Assembly (NCBI GenBank): GCA_017999365.1 | Contig: JAGNLW010000001.1 | Coordinates: forward strand, 318,239 to 382,238 | DNA: 64,000 nucleotides | Origin: Candidatus Aminicenantota bacterium | GTDB taxonomy: Bacteria > Acidobacteriota > Aminicenantia > Aminicenantales > Saccharicenantaceae | Reading direction: 5' to 3' | Shown: in pieces, positions 54,956 to 62,362 of the stretch | How positions within the stretch are numbered: position 1 is the stretch's first letter | Layout of the letters: each line of letters starts with the position of its first letter | The notes under the pieces: model-generated | Told to the model about the DNA's origin: nothing | Database searches by the model: none | What the model saw: the letters and a program-made list of their open reading frames with translations, nothing else | Translations under genes and position numbers: made by a program

Positions 54956-55810
54956 CTATTTCCTGATGGGCACGATCCCGGCCATCTCCCCGATGACGTT
55001 GACCAGGTCCTTGTCCGAGGGGACGATGATCTTGGCGTTCGCCTGGAGGGCCGTCTCGAGGGCCTGGAGGCGCCGCAGGACCTGGGCGTTGCCGACGAAG
55101 TACCTCTCGGCCGCCTCGTTGACCAGGCGGATGGCCTCGGCCTCGCCCTGGGCCTCAAGGATCTTGGCCTGCCGGACGCCCTCGGCCCGCTTGATCTCGG
55201 CCCGCCGGTCGCCGTCGGCCCCGGTCTCGCGCGCCGTGGCGAAGTCGATGGCGGCGATCTTCTCGTTCTCGGCCTTGACGACCTTGTTCATGGTCTCCTG
55301 GACGTCCTTGGGCGGGTCGATCTCCTTGAGCTCGGTCCGGACGATGTCGATGCCCCAGCGGGCCGTCTCGGTCGACAGGGTCTTGAGCAGCTCCTCGTTG
55401 ATCTTGCCGCGCTCGCTGTTGGCCGACTTCAGGGTCAGGGTGCCGATGATGTTGCGCAGGGTCGTCCGGGCCAGGTTGACGATCTGCCACTGGAAGTTGT
55501 TGACGTTGTACTGCGAGGCCTTGACGCTCGACTCGTCCTCCTTGACCCGGAAATAGACCTGGGCGTCGACCCGGGCGTTGAGGTTGTCGTTGGTGATGAT
55601 CTCCTGGGGCGCGGCGTCGACCATCATCTCGGTGATGTTGATCTGGCGCAGCTGCTCGATCGCCGGGATGATCCAGTTGAAGCCGGGCATGCCGAAGCGG
55701 TTGTACTTGCCCAGCCGCTCGATGAGCCCGCGGTGGGTCGGCCGGATGATGCGGATGCCCAGCAGAAAGACGAAGACGGCGAAAGCGACGATCCAAAGAT
55801 AGTAAGGCAT
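54956..55810 (-). CDS. SPFH/stomatin-like membrane protein
   Basis: 284 residues. One N-terminal membrane helix (YYLWIVAFAVFVFLLGIRII), then the SPFH/band-7 domain (RGLIERLGKYNRFGMPGFNWIIPAIEQLRQINITEMMVDAAPQEIITNDN) and an Ala/Glu-rich coiled coil (AEIKRAEGVRQAKILEAQGEAEAI). It scaffolds membrane microdomains and often controls membrane proteases. The usual NfeD partner is not adjacent, but an HtrA-like protease is convergent next door. Confidence 0.93.
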   Translation of the reverse strand: MPYYLWIVAFAVFVFLLGIRIIRPTHRGLIERLGKYNRFGMPGFNWIIPAIEQLRQINITEMMVDAAPQEIITNDNLNARVDAQVYFRVKEDESSVKASQYNVNNFQWQIVNLARTTLRNIIGTLTLKSANSERGKINEELLKTLSTETARWGIDIVRTELKEIDPPKDVQETMNKVVKAENEKIAAIDFATARETGADGDRRAEIKRAEGVRQAKILEAQGEAEAIRLVNEAAERYFVGNAQVLRRLQALETALQANAKIIVPSDKDLVNVIGEMAGIVPIRK

Positions 55811-55867
55811 GGAGTTCCTCCCTCCCTTATGGATACGGCCCCCGGCAGGGACCGGTTTTCCCGGCGG

Positions 55868-56578
55868 TTACATCTTCCAGGTGCCGGCCACGACCAGGTT
55901 GGCGCCCGTCGTGCCGGCCGCCCGGTCGGAGGCGCACCAAGCGACGGCTTCGGCCACGTCCTCGGCGGTCCCGAGCTGGGCCTCGGCCGCGCTCTTGGGC
56001 AGGACGCCGCCCCGGATGAGCCCCGGCGAGACCATGTTGACGGTGATGCCGTTCGCGACTTCGGCCGCGGCGGCCGTCTTGGTCAGGGTCAGCAGCCCCG
56101 TCTTGGCCACGGCGTAGGGAACGATGGTCGGGAACGCGCCGATGTGCTCGGCCCGGCTGTAGCCGATGTTGACGATCCTCCCCCACTTCCGCTTGCGCAT
56201 CCCCGGCACGGCCGCCTTCATGCAGAAGTAGGACCCCAGGAGGTTGCCGCGCAGGACCTTCTCCCAGTCGGCGACCTCGAGCTGGTCCCAGGGCTTGACC
56301 AGGAACGTCCCGACGTTGTTGACCAGGACGTCGAGCCGGCCGAAGCGCTCCTCGACCTTCTTGACCAGGCCGGCGGCCTGGGCTTTCTTGGTCAGGTCGG
56401 CCCGGAACACGGCGGCCAGCTTGCCCTTCTCCTTGAGCTCGGCCGCCAGGTCCAGGGCCTCGTCCCGGCTCGCCAAATAGTGGACGGCGACGCCGGAGAC
56501 GTCCTCGGCCAGCCGCAGGGCGATGGCCCGGCCCATGCCCCGGGCGGCGCCGGTGACGAGGGCGATGCGCAGGCTCAT
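55868..56578 (-). CDS. short-chain dehydrogenase/reductase (FabG-like)
   Basis: 236 residues. TGAARGMG cofactor loop, VNNVG, and the catalytic residues Ser141, Tyr155 and Lys159 (YAVAK). A hydrophobic C-terminus fits the tetramer-forming FabG type. It reduces or oxidises a carbonyl/hydroxyl substrate with NAD(P). It follows the ammonia-lyase gene by 4 bases, so the two probably share a pathway, perhaps reducing a product of the lyase route. Confidence 0.9.
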   Translation of the reverse strand: MSLRIALVTGAARGMGRAIALRLAEDVSGVAVHYLASRDEALDLAAELKEKGKLAAVFRADLTKKAQAAGLVKKVEERFGRLDVLVNNVGTFLVKPWDQLEVADWEKVLRGNLLGSYFCMKAAVPGMRKRKWGRIVNIGYSRAEHIGAFPTIVPYAVAKTGLLTLTKTAAAAEVANGITVNMVSPGLIRGGVLPKSAAEAQLGTAEDVAEAVAWCASDRAAGTTGANLVVAGTWKM

Positions 56579-56582
56579 GGCG

Positions 56583-58106
56583 TCACGCCAGCGGTCCGAC
56601 CGCTTTCTCGACGGCTTCCAGGATCTCGCCCGAGGCGACGACCTCCTTGAGCCGGTTGATGTCGTCGTAGAGGGGCCGGTCCTCCTCGAGCCGGGCGACG
56701 TGCCTGCGGACGACCTCGTAGGCCGCCTGCATGGCCGGGCCGGGCTTGACCGGCTTCCGGAAGTCGATGGCTTGGGCCCCGGCCATGAGCTCGATGGCCA
56801 GCACGGCCTGGGCGTTGTCGAGGATCTGGCGCGTCTTGAGGGCCGTCGTCATGCCCATGCTGACGAAGTCCTCCTGGTCGGCCGCGGCCGGGATGGAGCC
56901 GGTCGCCGCCGGGTGGGACAGGATGCGGTTCTCGCAGACCAGGGCCCCGGCCGTGTACTGGGTCAGCATCAGGCCCGAGAACATGCCGGCCCCCTTGGTC
57001 AGGAAGGCCGGCAGGCCGACGTTGAGGTGCGGGTTCATGAGGCGGTTGTGGCGCCGCTCGGACAGGACGGCGATGGTCGTCACGGACGTGCCGAGGAGCT
57101 CGAGCGGCAGGGCCATGGGCACGCCCTGGAAGTTGGCCCCGGTCAGGACGAGCTGCTCGTCGGGGAAGAAGACGGGGTTGTCGGCCGCTCCGTTGAGCTC
57201 GATCTCGATCATGTAGCGGGCCCACTTGAGGGCGTCGCGGGCGGCCCCGACGACCTGGGGCGTGCTGCGGAGGCTGTAGGCGTCCTGGACCTTCTTGCCC
57301 GGCTGGGCCAGCAGCTCGCTGCCCCCGGTCAGGCGCCGGACGTTGGCCGCCGACTCGAGCGCGCCGGGATAGCCGCGGACCTTGTGGAGCCGCTCGTCGT
57401 AGGCCTTCATGTTGGCGTTGAGGACCTCGAGGGTCATGGCCGCGGCGATCTCCGACATTTTCAGCCAATTGTGGATGTCGTGGACGAGCAGGGCCGACAT
57501 GCCGGCGATGACGTTCGAGCCGTTGATCATGGCCAGGCCGTCGCGGGCGTGGAGGACCAGGGGGATGATGCCGGCCCGCTTGAGGGCCTCGGCCCCGGGC
57601 AGGCGCTCGCCCTTGTAGAAGGCCTCGCCCTCGCCCATCGGCACCAGGGCCATCTGGGCCATCGGCGACAGGTCGCCGCAGGCGCCGACCGAGCCCTTCT
57701 CGCACATGACGGGCGTGACGCCCTTGTTGAGGAGCTCGATGAGCGTTTCGGTCACGACCGGGCGCAGGCCCGAGTGGCCGTGGCAGTGGCAGTTGATGCG
57801 GCTGAGGATGGCCGCCCGGACGACCTCCTCGGGCATGGGCTTGCCGTAGCCGGCGGCGTGGCTGTAGACCAGGTAACGCTGATACTGCTCGACCTGCTCC
57901 TGGGTCAGGACGACGTTGGCCAGCTCGCCGATGCCGGTGTTGACGCCGTACATGATCTCTTTCTTCTGGATCTTGTCCTCGAGCAGGGCCCGGCACTTCT
58001 CGATGCGCTTGCGGGCGTCGGGGTCGAGGGCGACGGGGACGTTCGCGCGGGCCACCTGGACGACCTTCTCGACGGTCAGGCCGGTGCCGTTCAGGGTAAT
58101 CGACAT
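56583..58106 (-). CDS. hutH: histidine/aromatic amino acid ammonia-lyase with an Ala-Cys-Gly MIO triad
   Basis: 507 residues, ATG behind GAGGAGG. Tyr53 and the YGVNTGIG loop, His83 (YSHAAGYG) and QEDFVSMG belong to the HAL family. The MIO-forming triad reads Ala142-Cys143-Gly144 (GSVGACGDLSPM); the usual residue is Ser143. In the Pseudomonas enzyme a Ser143-to-Cys change is known to leave activity, so MIO may still form. It deaminates histidine or an aromatic amino acid. No hutU/hutI nearby; instead an SDR gene follows, so the substrate is less sure than the fold. Confidence 0.85.
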   Translation of the reverse strand: MSITLNGTGLTVEKVVQVARANVPVALDPDARKRIEKCRALLEDKIQKKEIMYGVNTGIGELANVVLTQEQVEQYQRYLVYSHAAGYGKPMPEEVVRAAILSRINCHCHGHSGLRPVVTETLIELLNKGVTPVMCEKGSVGACGDLSPMAQMALVPMGEGEAFYKGERLPGAEALKRAGIIPLVLHARDGLAMINGSNVIAGMSALLVHDIHNWLKMSEIAAAMTLEVLNANMKAYDERLHKVRGYPGALESAANVRRLTGGSELLAQPGKKVQDAYSLRSTPQVVGAARDALKWARYMIEIELNGAADNPVFFPDEQLVLTGANFQGVPMALPLELLGTSVTTIAVLSERRHNRLMNPHLNVGLPAFLTKGAGMFSGLMLTQYTAGALVCENRILSHPAATGSIPAAADQEDFVSMGMTTALKTRQILDNAQAVLAIELMAGAQAIDFRKPVKPGPAMQAAYEVVRRHVARLEEDRPLYDDINRLKEVVASGEILEAVEKAVGPLA

Positions 58107-58169
58107 GGGGAGGCCTCCTCGGGCGGGCGGTGATGGGGTTCGGTCGCTCGGCTCATGATAGGCCCTGTT

Positions 58170-58198
58170 ACTTTAACCGAAGTCGCCGGACCGGTCAA
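58170..58198 (-). promoter_or_regulatory. promoter of the ammonia-lyase-SDR operon
   Basis: On the minus strand TTGACC-17-TAAAGT, 63 bases before the ATG. Confidence 0.6.
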
Positions 58199-58212
58199 AC
58201 CCCGTGTGAGTG

Positions 58213-58266
58213 CCTGGCATTCACAAACGCCGGTTCCCCCCGAGAGATGTGAAGGCCTGGCCCCCG
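58213..58266. repeat. 54-nt hairpin repeat, copy 2
   Basis: Same layout as 54882-54935: CCTGGC, stem TTCAC...GTGAA, CCTGGCCCCCG. The stem change T-to-C on one side is matched by A-to-G on the other. In the divergent gap upstream of the threonine dehydrogenase promoter. Confidence 0.6.
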
Positions 58267-58269
58267 TCC

Positions 58270-58298
58270 TTCAAAAAGAGCCCCCGGTATGCTATAAA
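58270..58298 (+). promoter_or_regulatory. promoter of the threonine dehydrogenase gene
   Basis: TTCAAA-17-TATAAA with TGC before the -10 (extended). 40 bases before the ATG. Confidence 0.6.
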
Positions 58299-58338
58299 TA
58301 CCGACTGTTTCGCTCCATCCCGACGAGAGAGGACGACC

Positions 58339-59316
58339 ATGGCCAGAGAGACGAAAAGGGTCCTGATGACGGGCGCGGCCGGGCAGATCGGCTCCGAGCT
58401 GGCCCAGGCGCTGCGCGCGAAATACGGCGCCTCGAACGTCCTCGTCACCGACGTCGTCCGCCCCCCGGCCGCCCTGGCGGAGGCCGGCCCCTTCGAGCTC
58501 GTCGACGTCACCGACAGGGCCGCCCTCGACGCCCTCGTCGTCAAGTTCGACGCCGACACCGTCTACCATTTGGCCGCACTGCTCTCGGCGACCGGCGAGA
58601 AGAACCCCCAGAAGGCCTGGGCCGTCAACATGGGCGGGCTCCACAACATCCTCGAGATCGGCCGCGAGCGCGGTCTATTCCGCATCTTCTCCCCCAGCTC
58701 CATCGCCGTCTTCGGCCCGACCACGCCCCGCGAGATGACCCCGCAGGACACCGTCCTCGGCCCGACCACGATGTACGGCGTCACCAAGGTCGCCGGCGAG
58801 CTCCTCTGCGATTATTACGTCCTCAAGTACGGCCTCGACGTCCGCGGCTGCCGCTATCCGGGCATCATCAGCCACCTGACCCTCCCCGGCGGCGGGACGA
58901 CCGACTACGCCGTGGCCATCTTCTACGAGGCCGTCAAGAACGGGCGCTACACCTGTTTCCTGCGCGAGGACACGCGCCTGCCCATGATGTACATGCCCGA
59001 CTGCCTCAAGTGCACGCTCGACCTCATGGACGCGGACTTCGCCCGCCTCGAACACCATTCGAGCTTCAACGTCACGGCCATGAGCTTCACGGCCGGCGAG
59101 CTGGCGGCCGAGATCCGCAAGCACATGCCCTCGTTCGAGGTCCGCTACGAGCCCGACTTCCGCCAGGCCATCGCCGACTCCTGGCCGGCCTCGATCGACG
59201 ACAGCGCCGCCCGCGCCGAATGGGATTGGAGGCCCGGTTTCGACCTGGCCGCCATGACCGCCGACATGCTGGCCGCCCTGCGCAAGCGCCACGCCGCCGG
59301 CACCCTCGGCGTCTGA
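58339..59316 (+). CDS. SDR-type L-threonine 3-dehydrogenase
   Basis: 325 residues, ATG behind AGAGAGGACG. TGAAGQIGSEL is the NAD-binding loop; Tyr146 and Lys150 (MYGVTK) are catalytic; LPMMYMPDCL is the distinguishing segment of the short-chain threonine dehydrogenase/UDP-glucose epimerase-like family. It oxidises threonine to 2-amino-3-ketobutyrate. No Kbl ligase gene is in the window. Confidence 0.87.
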   Translation: MARETKRVLMTGAAGQIGSELAQALRAKYGASNVLVTDVVRPPAALAEAGPFELVDVTDRAALDALVVKFDADTVYHLAALLSATGEKNPQKAWAVNMGGLHNILEIGRERGLFRIFSPSSIAVFGPTTPREMTPQDTVLGPTTMYGVTKVAGELLCDYYVLKYGLDVRGCRYPGIISHLTLPGGGTTDYAVAIFYEAVKNGRYTCFLREDTRLPMMYMPDCLKCTLDLMDADFARLEHHSSFNVTAMSFTAGELAAEIRKHMPSFEVRYEPDFRQAIADSWPASIDDSAARAEWDWRPGFDLAAMTADMLAALRKRHAAGTLGV

Positions 59317-59327
59317 CCTCCCCCCGG

Positions 59328-60020
59328 CTATTTCTTCCTATGGGGGTAGCGGTCCATGACCTCCCCCATGTGCTTGGCCCCGAACGTCTCCAGAGTCTGA
59401 GGCACGGTGGGACAGGTGTCGGCGCTGAGGGTCGAATGCCGCGTGATGATGAAGTGGGACCAGCCGCTCGCCCGACGCTCTTCTTCATGCCCGGCCTTGG
59501 CCTTGTCCCAATCCGGGACGAGAAAACGCATCTGGACGCCCTTCTGGCGCGGCCACAGGCCGTACGAGGCGTGCAGCGTCTTGCCTCCGCCGGACGTCCA
59601 CGCCTTCCGGTGGAAAGAGTCCAGGACCGCGGTCTTCTTGTTGAGCTGATAGGCCATGATGAACGCGGCGATGCCGGCGATCGGGAAGATGAAGTACCCC
59701 CCGAAGAATCCGACCACGGGGACCTTGTCGATCATCGAGATGCTGATGGGGCTCAGGGCCAGGATGAACAGGCCGAGGCCGACCATCTTGAGACGTTTCT
59801 TTTTCAACACCGGGACGAGCGCCTTCTCGCAGTCGCCGCAAACGGCGCTCCGATAGCGGCCGGCCTCGCTCGCCTTCCAGCCCTCGATCTCCCATTGATT
59901 GCCGACCGGCAGGCCCGTCGTATAGGGCGTGACCCTCTTGTAGTCCTCGACATCGAGGACGACGAACTCCAGGTCCTCGGCGAACTCGGACTTATCGAGG
60001 CCGCAGCGCGAGCATTTCAT
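59328..60020 (-). CDS. zinc-ribbon membrane protein of unknown function
   Basis: 230 residues. N-terminal CSRCG and a later CGDCE (~62-65) form a four-Cys zinc ribbon. Two membrane helices (~78-95 and ~100-122) follow, then ~110 residues of soluble tail ending in a basic HRKK. Family not recognised. Convergent with the threonine dehydrogenase gene. Confidence 0.72.
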   Translation of the reverse strand: MKCSRCGLDKSEFAEDLEFVVLDVEDYKRVTPYTTGLPVGNQWEIEGWKASEAGRYRSAVCGDCEKALVPVLKKKRLKMVGLGLFILALSPISISMIDKVPVVGFFGGYFIFPIAGIAAFIMAYQLNKKTAVLDSFHRKAWTSGGGKTLHASYGLWPRQKGVQMRFLVPDWDKAKAGHEEERRASGWSHFIITRHSTLSADTCPTVPQTLETFGAKHMGEVMDRYPHRKK

Positions 60021-60041
60021 GAGCCCCTCCCCTCACGGACA

Positions 60042-60070
60042 GAGATACCTGCGCTCGCCGCGGAAGTCAA
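60042..60070 (-). promoter_or_regulatory. promoter of the zinc-ribbon protein gene
   Basis: On the minus strand TTGACT-17-TATCTC; its -10 ends 21 bases before the ATG. Confidence 0.6.
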
Positions 60071-60143
60071 GCGCCGGCGGCCCGATGCCGGAGAAGCGTT
60101 CCGGCGGAACGGTCGATGCCCGGACCCGCGACGCGGGGGCCGC

Positions 60144-61319
60144 TTATCCCGCGGGTTCCCTCCGGTTCCAGGCCGATATCAAAAACACGCGGCCTTCGGG
60201 TCCGACCGTGATCGTCCCCTTCCAGGCCCAGGCCCTGACCCAGCTCTCGCCGGGAAACGGCTGCCAGCCTTTCAGCGGCCTGATCTCCATTTCGACGGCG
60301 GGACCGCGGCGATGGACGCGGTATGTTCCGGCGACGATCCCGTGGACCTCGTCCGCCCCGGCCGCGAACCGTCCGTCGACCGCAGCTCCGTCTTCCAAGG
60401 CCGGCAGGTCGGGGATCGCGGGAGAGAACTCGAACCGGATGGCATGCCGTTCGCACCGGCTGATCATTCCTCTTATCTCCAGATGTCCGGCTCGATCGGC
60501 CAGTTCGTAGGTCGTCCCCCCATCCTGGCACTCCAGCGGACGGACCGGCCGCAGGGCCGGCAGTTCGCCATCATACGGCCGGTTCCACTGCCCGATGACC
60601 GGCGAATCGGTATAGCGGGTCAGATAGACGAATTCCCGGTTCAAGGGCACCGGAAGCGTGGCTGGAGTCCGCCGCTCCCCGCCGATCGTGACCACGGGGG
60701 CGGCTCCGCTTCGAGGCATGAAGTTCATGTTCTTCATATGATAAAGGGGGAAGTGGCGGAAGGTGACGGCTCGGCTGCCACCGACGGGCGCAAGAAAGCC
60801 CTGGGCCCATTTCTTATGACTGGTTTCTCTGAGCATGAACTCGATGCGCGTCCCGGCCTTGTCCCGCATGCTGAGCCAGGCGTCGAGCCCCGAAGCCGTC
60901 ACCTCGAAAGCATGCCGCATCTCCGGCACGACATGGTTCCGATCGGTCTCCGAAGGGTCCACGAAGGCCGGATCGGAATAATAGTAGTCCGCCGGGCCTT
61001 GATGGGGATACATCAACACGCGGGCGGCCCGTCCGCGCGCGTCATCGAATGTCTGCAGCTCGATGGACGCGTAGACGGGATCCCCCTTGAAGTCCACCAG
61101 GAGGAGCTTGTCCATCGGAGCCACCCTGGCGTTGAAAGGGGAATAAAGGGCGCCGCTTCCCGGCTTCCCGTAGACGTCCGCGCTCCCGGCGCTGCGGCCT
61201 AAGTAGCGCCGAGGATCCACCACAGCGGCTTTCGTTTCGATCAGGATGAACTTGGCGAGCAGGATGGCCGCGATCCCCGCGAGCATCGATCCGAGCCCGG
61301 CCAGGATGATCCATCTCAT
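60144..61319 (-). CDS. membrane-anchored protein of unknown function
   Basis: 391 residues. One N-terminal helix (WIILAGLGSMLAGIAAILLAKFILI) anchors a large soluble part without recognised motif: VDFKGDPVYASIELQTFDDARGRAARVLMYPHQGPADYYYSD and later FVYLTRYTDSPVIGQWNRPYDGELPALRP. The beta-rich body suggests an extracytoplasmic domain. It lies 19 bases downstream of none of the neighbours' starts; speE follows in the other direction of transcription order, upstream is the gap at 61320-61338. Confidence 0.68.
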   Translation of the reverse strand: MRWIILAGLGSMLAGIAAILLAKFILIETKAAVVDPRRYLGRSAGSADVYGKPGSGALYSPFNARVAPMDKLLLVDFKGDPVYASIELQTFDDARGRAARVLMYPHQGPADYYYSDPAFVDPSETDRNHVVPEMRHAFEVTASGLDAWLSMRDKAGTRIEFMLRETSHKKWAQGFLAPVGGSRAVTFRHFPLYHMKNMNFMPRSGAAPVVTIGGERRTPATLPVPLNREFVYLTRYTDSPVIGQWNRPYDGELPALRPVRPLECQDGGTTYELADRAGHLEIRGMISRCERHAIRFEFSPAIPDLPALEDGAAVDGRFAAGADEVHGIVAGTYRVHRRGPAVEMEIRPLKGWQPFPGESWVRAWAWKGTITVGPEGRVFLISAWNRREPAG

Positions 61320-61338
61320 GGCCGTGTCGGGGCCCGCT

Positions 61339-62196
61339 TCACTTCCCCTTCTTCAGCCTCTCGGCCAGGAAGTTCGGCAGGGCGAACGAGCCCCGGAAGA
61401 CGTCGGGGTTGAAGTACTTCAGCCCGTCCGGGAGATAGAGCGTCTTGACCTCGTCCGGGTCGACCCTGTCCGACAGGAAGTCGTAGCACCACATCCCCAC
61501 GGGATAGGTCGGCACGGGCCCGAGGTAGAGCGCCGCGTGCCGGAAGATCTTCCTCAGGAAGGCGCCCTTGCGGGCATGCGACTCGAGATGGAGCATGAGC
61601 GATCCGGCCTGGGCCGCGATGATGCCTCCCGGCGCGAGCTTGGTCTTGAGCTTGCGGTAGAAGGCCTCCTGGTGGAGGACCGTCGACGGACCGACCGGGT
61701 CGGACGAGTCGACCAGGATGACGTCGAATTTCTCGCGGACCTTGTCGATGAAGACGTTGCCGTCCTCGACGACCAGCTCGGCCCGCGGGTCCCGGAAGGT
61801 CGCCCGCAGCCACGGGAAGTGCTCGCGGCAGGCCTCGATGACCTTGCCGTCGATCTCGACCAGCCAGGCTTTCTCGACGGGGTGCTTGAGGACCTCCCTC
61901 AGGGCCCCGCCGTCGCCGCCGCCGATGATCAGGACCCGGTCCGGCCGGGGGTGCGAGGCCATGGCCGGATGGACGAGCATCTCGTGGTAGTAGAACTCGT
62001 CCTTCTCCGTCGTCTGGACCAGGCCGTCGAGGAGCAGCACCCGTCCGTAATCCTTGTTCCGGATGATCTCGATCCTCTGGAACTTGGACCTGCCCTCATA
62101 GAGGACGTCCTTGACGGTGAAGAATATCCCGGAGTCGCCGGTCTGGTACTCGCGGGCTTCGGTCTTCTTGGCGTTGAGCCCCTTGGTCGTCTTCAT
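61339..62196 (-). CDS. speE: spermidine synthase
   Basis: 285 residues from the ATG behind GACAGGAGAA; an in-frame extension to 62259 lies upstream of the -10 box. GIFFTVKDVLYEGRSKFQRIEI, the S-adenosyl fold loop LIIGGGDGGALREVL, VEIDGKVIEACREHF, and the catalytic VDSSDPVGPS. It moves an aminopropyl group onto putrescine. No AdoMet decarboxylase gene is adjacent. The membrane-anchored gene at 60144-61319 follows 19 bases downstream on the same strand. Confidence 0.92.
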   Translation of the reverse strand: MKTTKGLNAKKTEAREYQTGDSGIFFTVKDVLYEGRSKFQRIEIIRNKDYGRVLLLDGLVQTTEKDEFYYHEMLVHPAMASHPRPDRVLIIGGGDGGALREVLKHPVEKAWLVEIDGKVIEACREHFPWLRATFRDPRAELVVEDGNVFIDKVREKFDVILVDSSDPVGPSTVLHQEAFYRKLKTKLAPGGIIAAQAGSLMLHLESHARKGAFLRKIFRHAALYLGPVPTYPVGMWCYDFLSDRVDPDEVKTLYLPDGLKYFNPDVFRGSFALPNFLAERLKKGK

Positions 62197-62254
62197 GTCT
62201 TTCTCCTGTCTTCCGGCCGCAAGCTCCGCGCCGCGGCCCAAGGATTTCCCGCCC

Positions 62255-62263
62255 ATCATAGCA
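62255..62263 (-). promoter_or_regulatory. extended -10 promoter of speE
   Basis: TGCTATGAT on the minus strand, extended -10, about 58 bases before the ATG at 62196; no good -35. Confidence 0.45.
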
Positions 62264-62362
62264 CATCTCCAGGGTCGAGATTCAGGAGCGGCCGCGCCGG
62301 CGGACAGGACGTTTCCGCGAGGCGGCGCGGGATGCCGGATGGGATCGAGAGAGAGGAGCGCG

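Noticed and set aside
59405..59425. GGGACAGGTGTC within the zinc-ribbon gene as another REP copy
   Set aside because: It lacks the second arm and reads as ordinary coding sequence.
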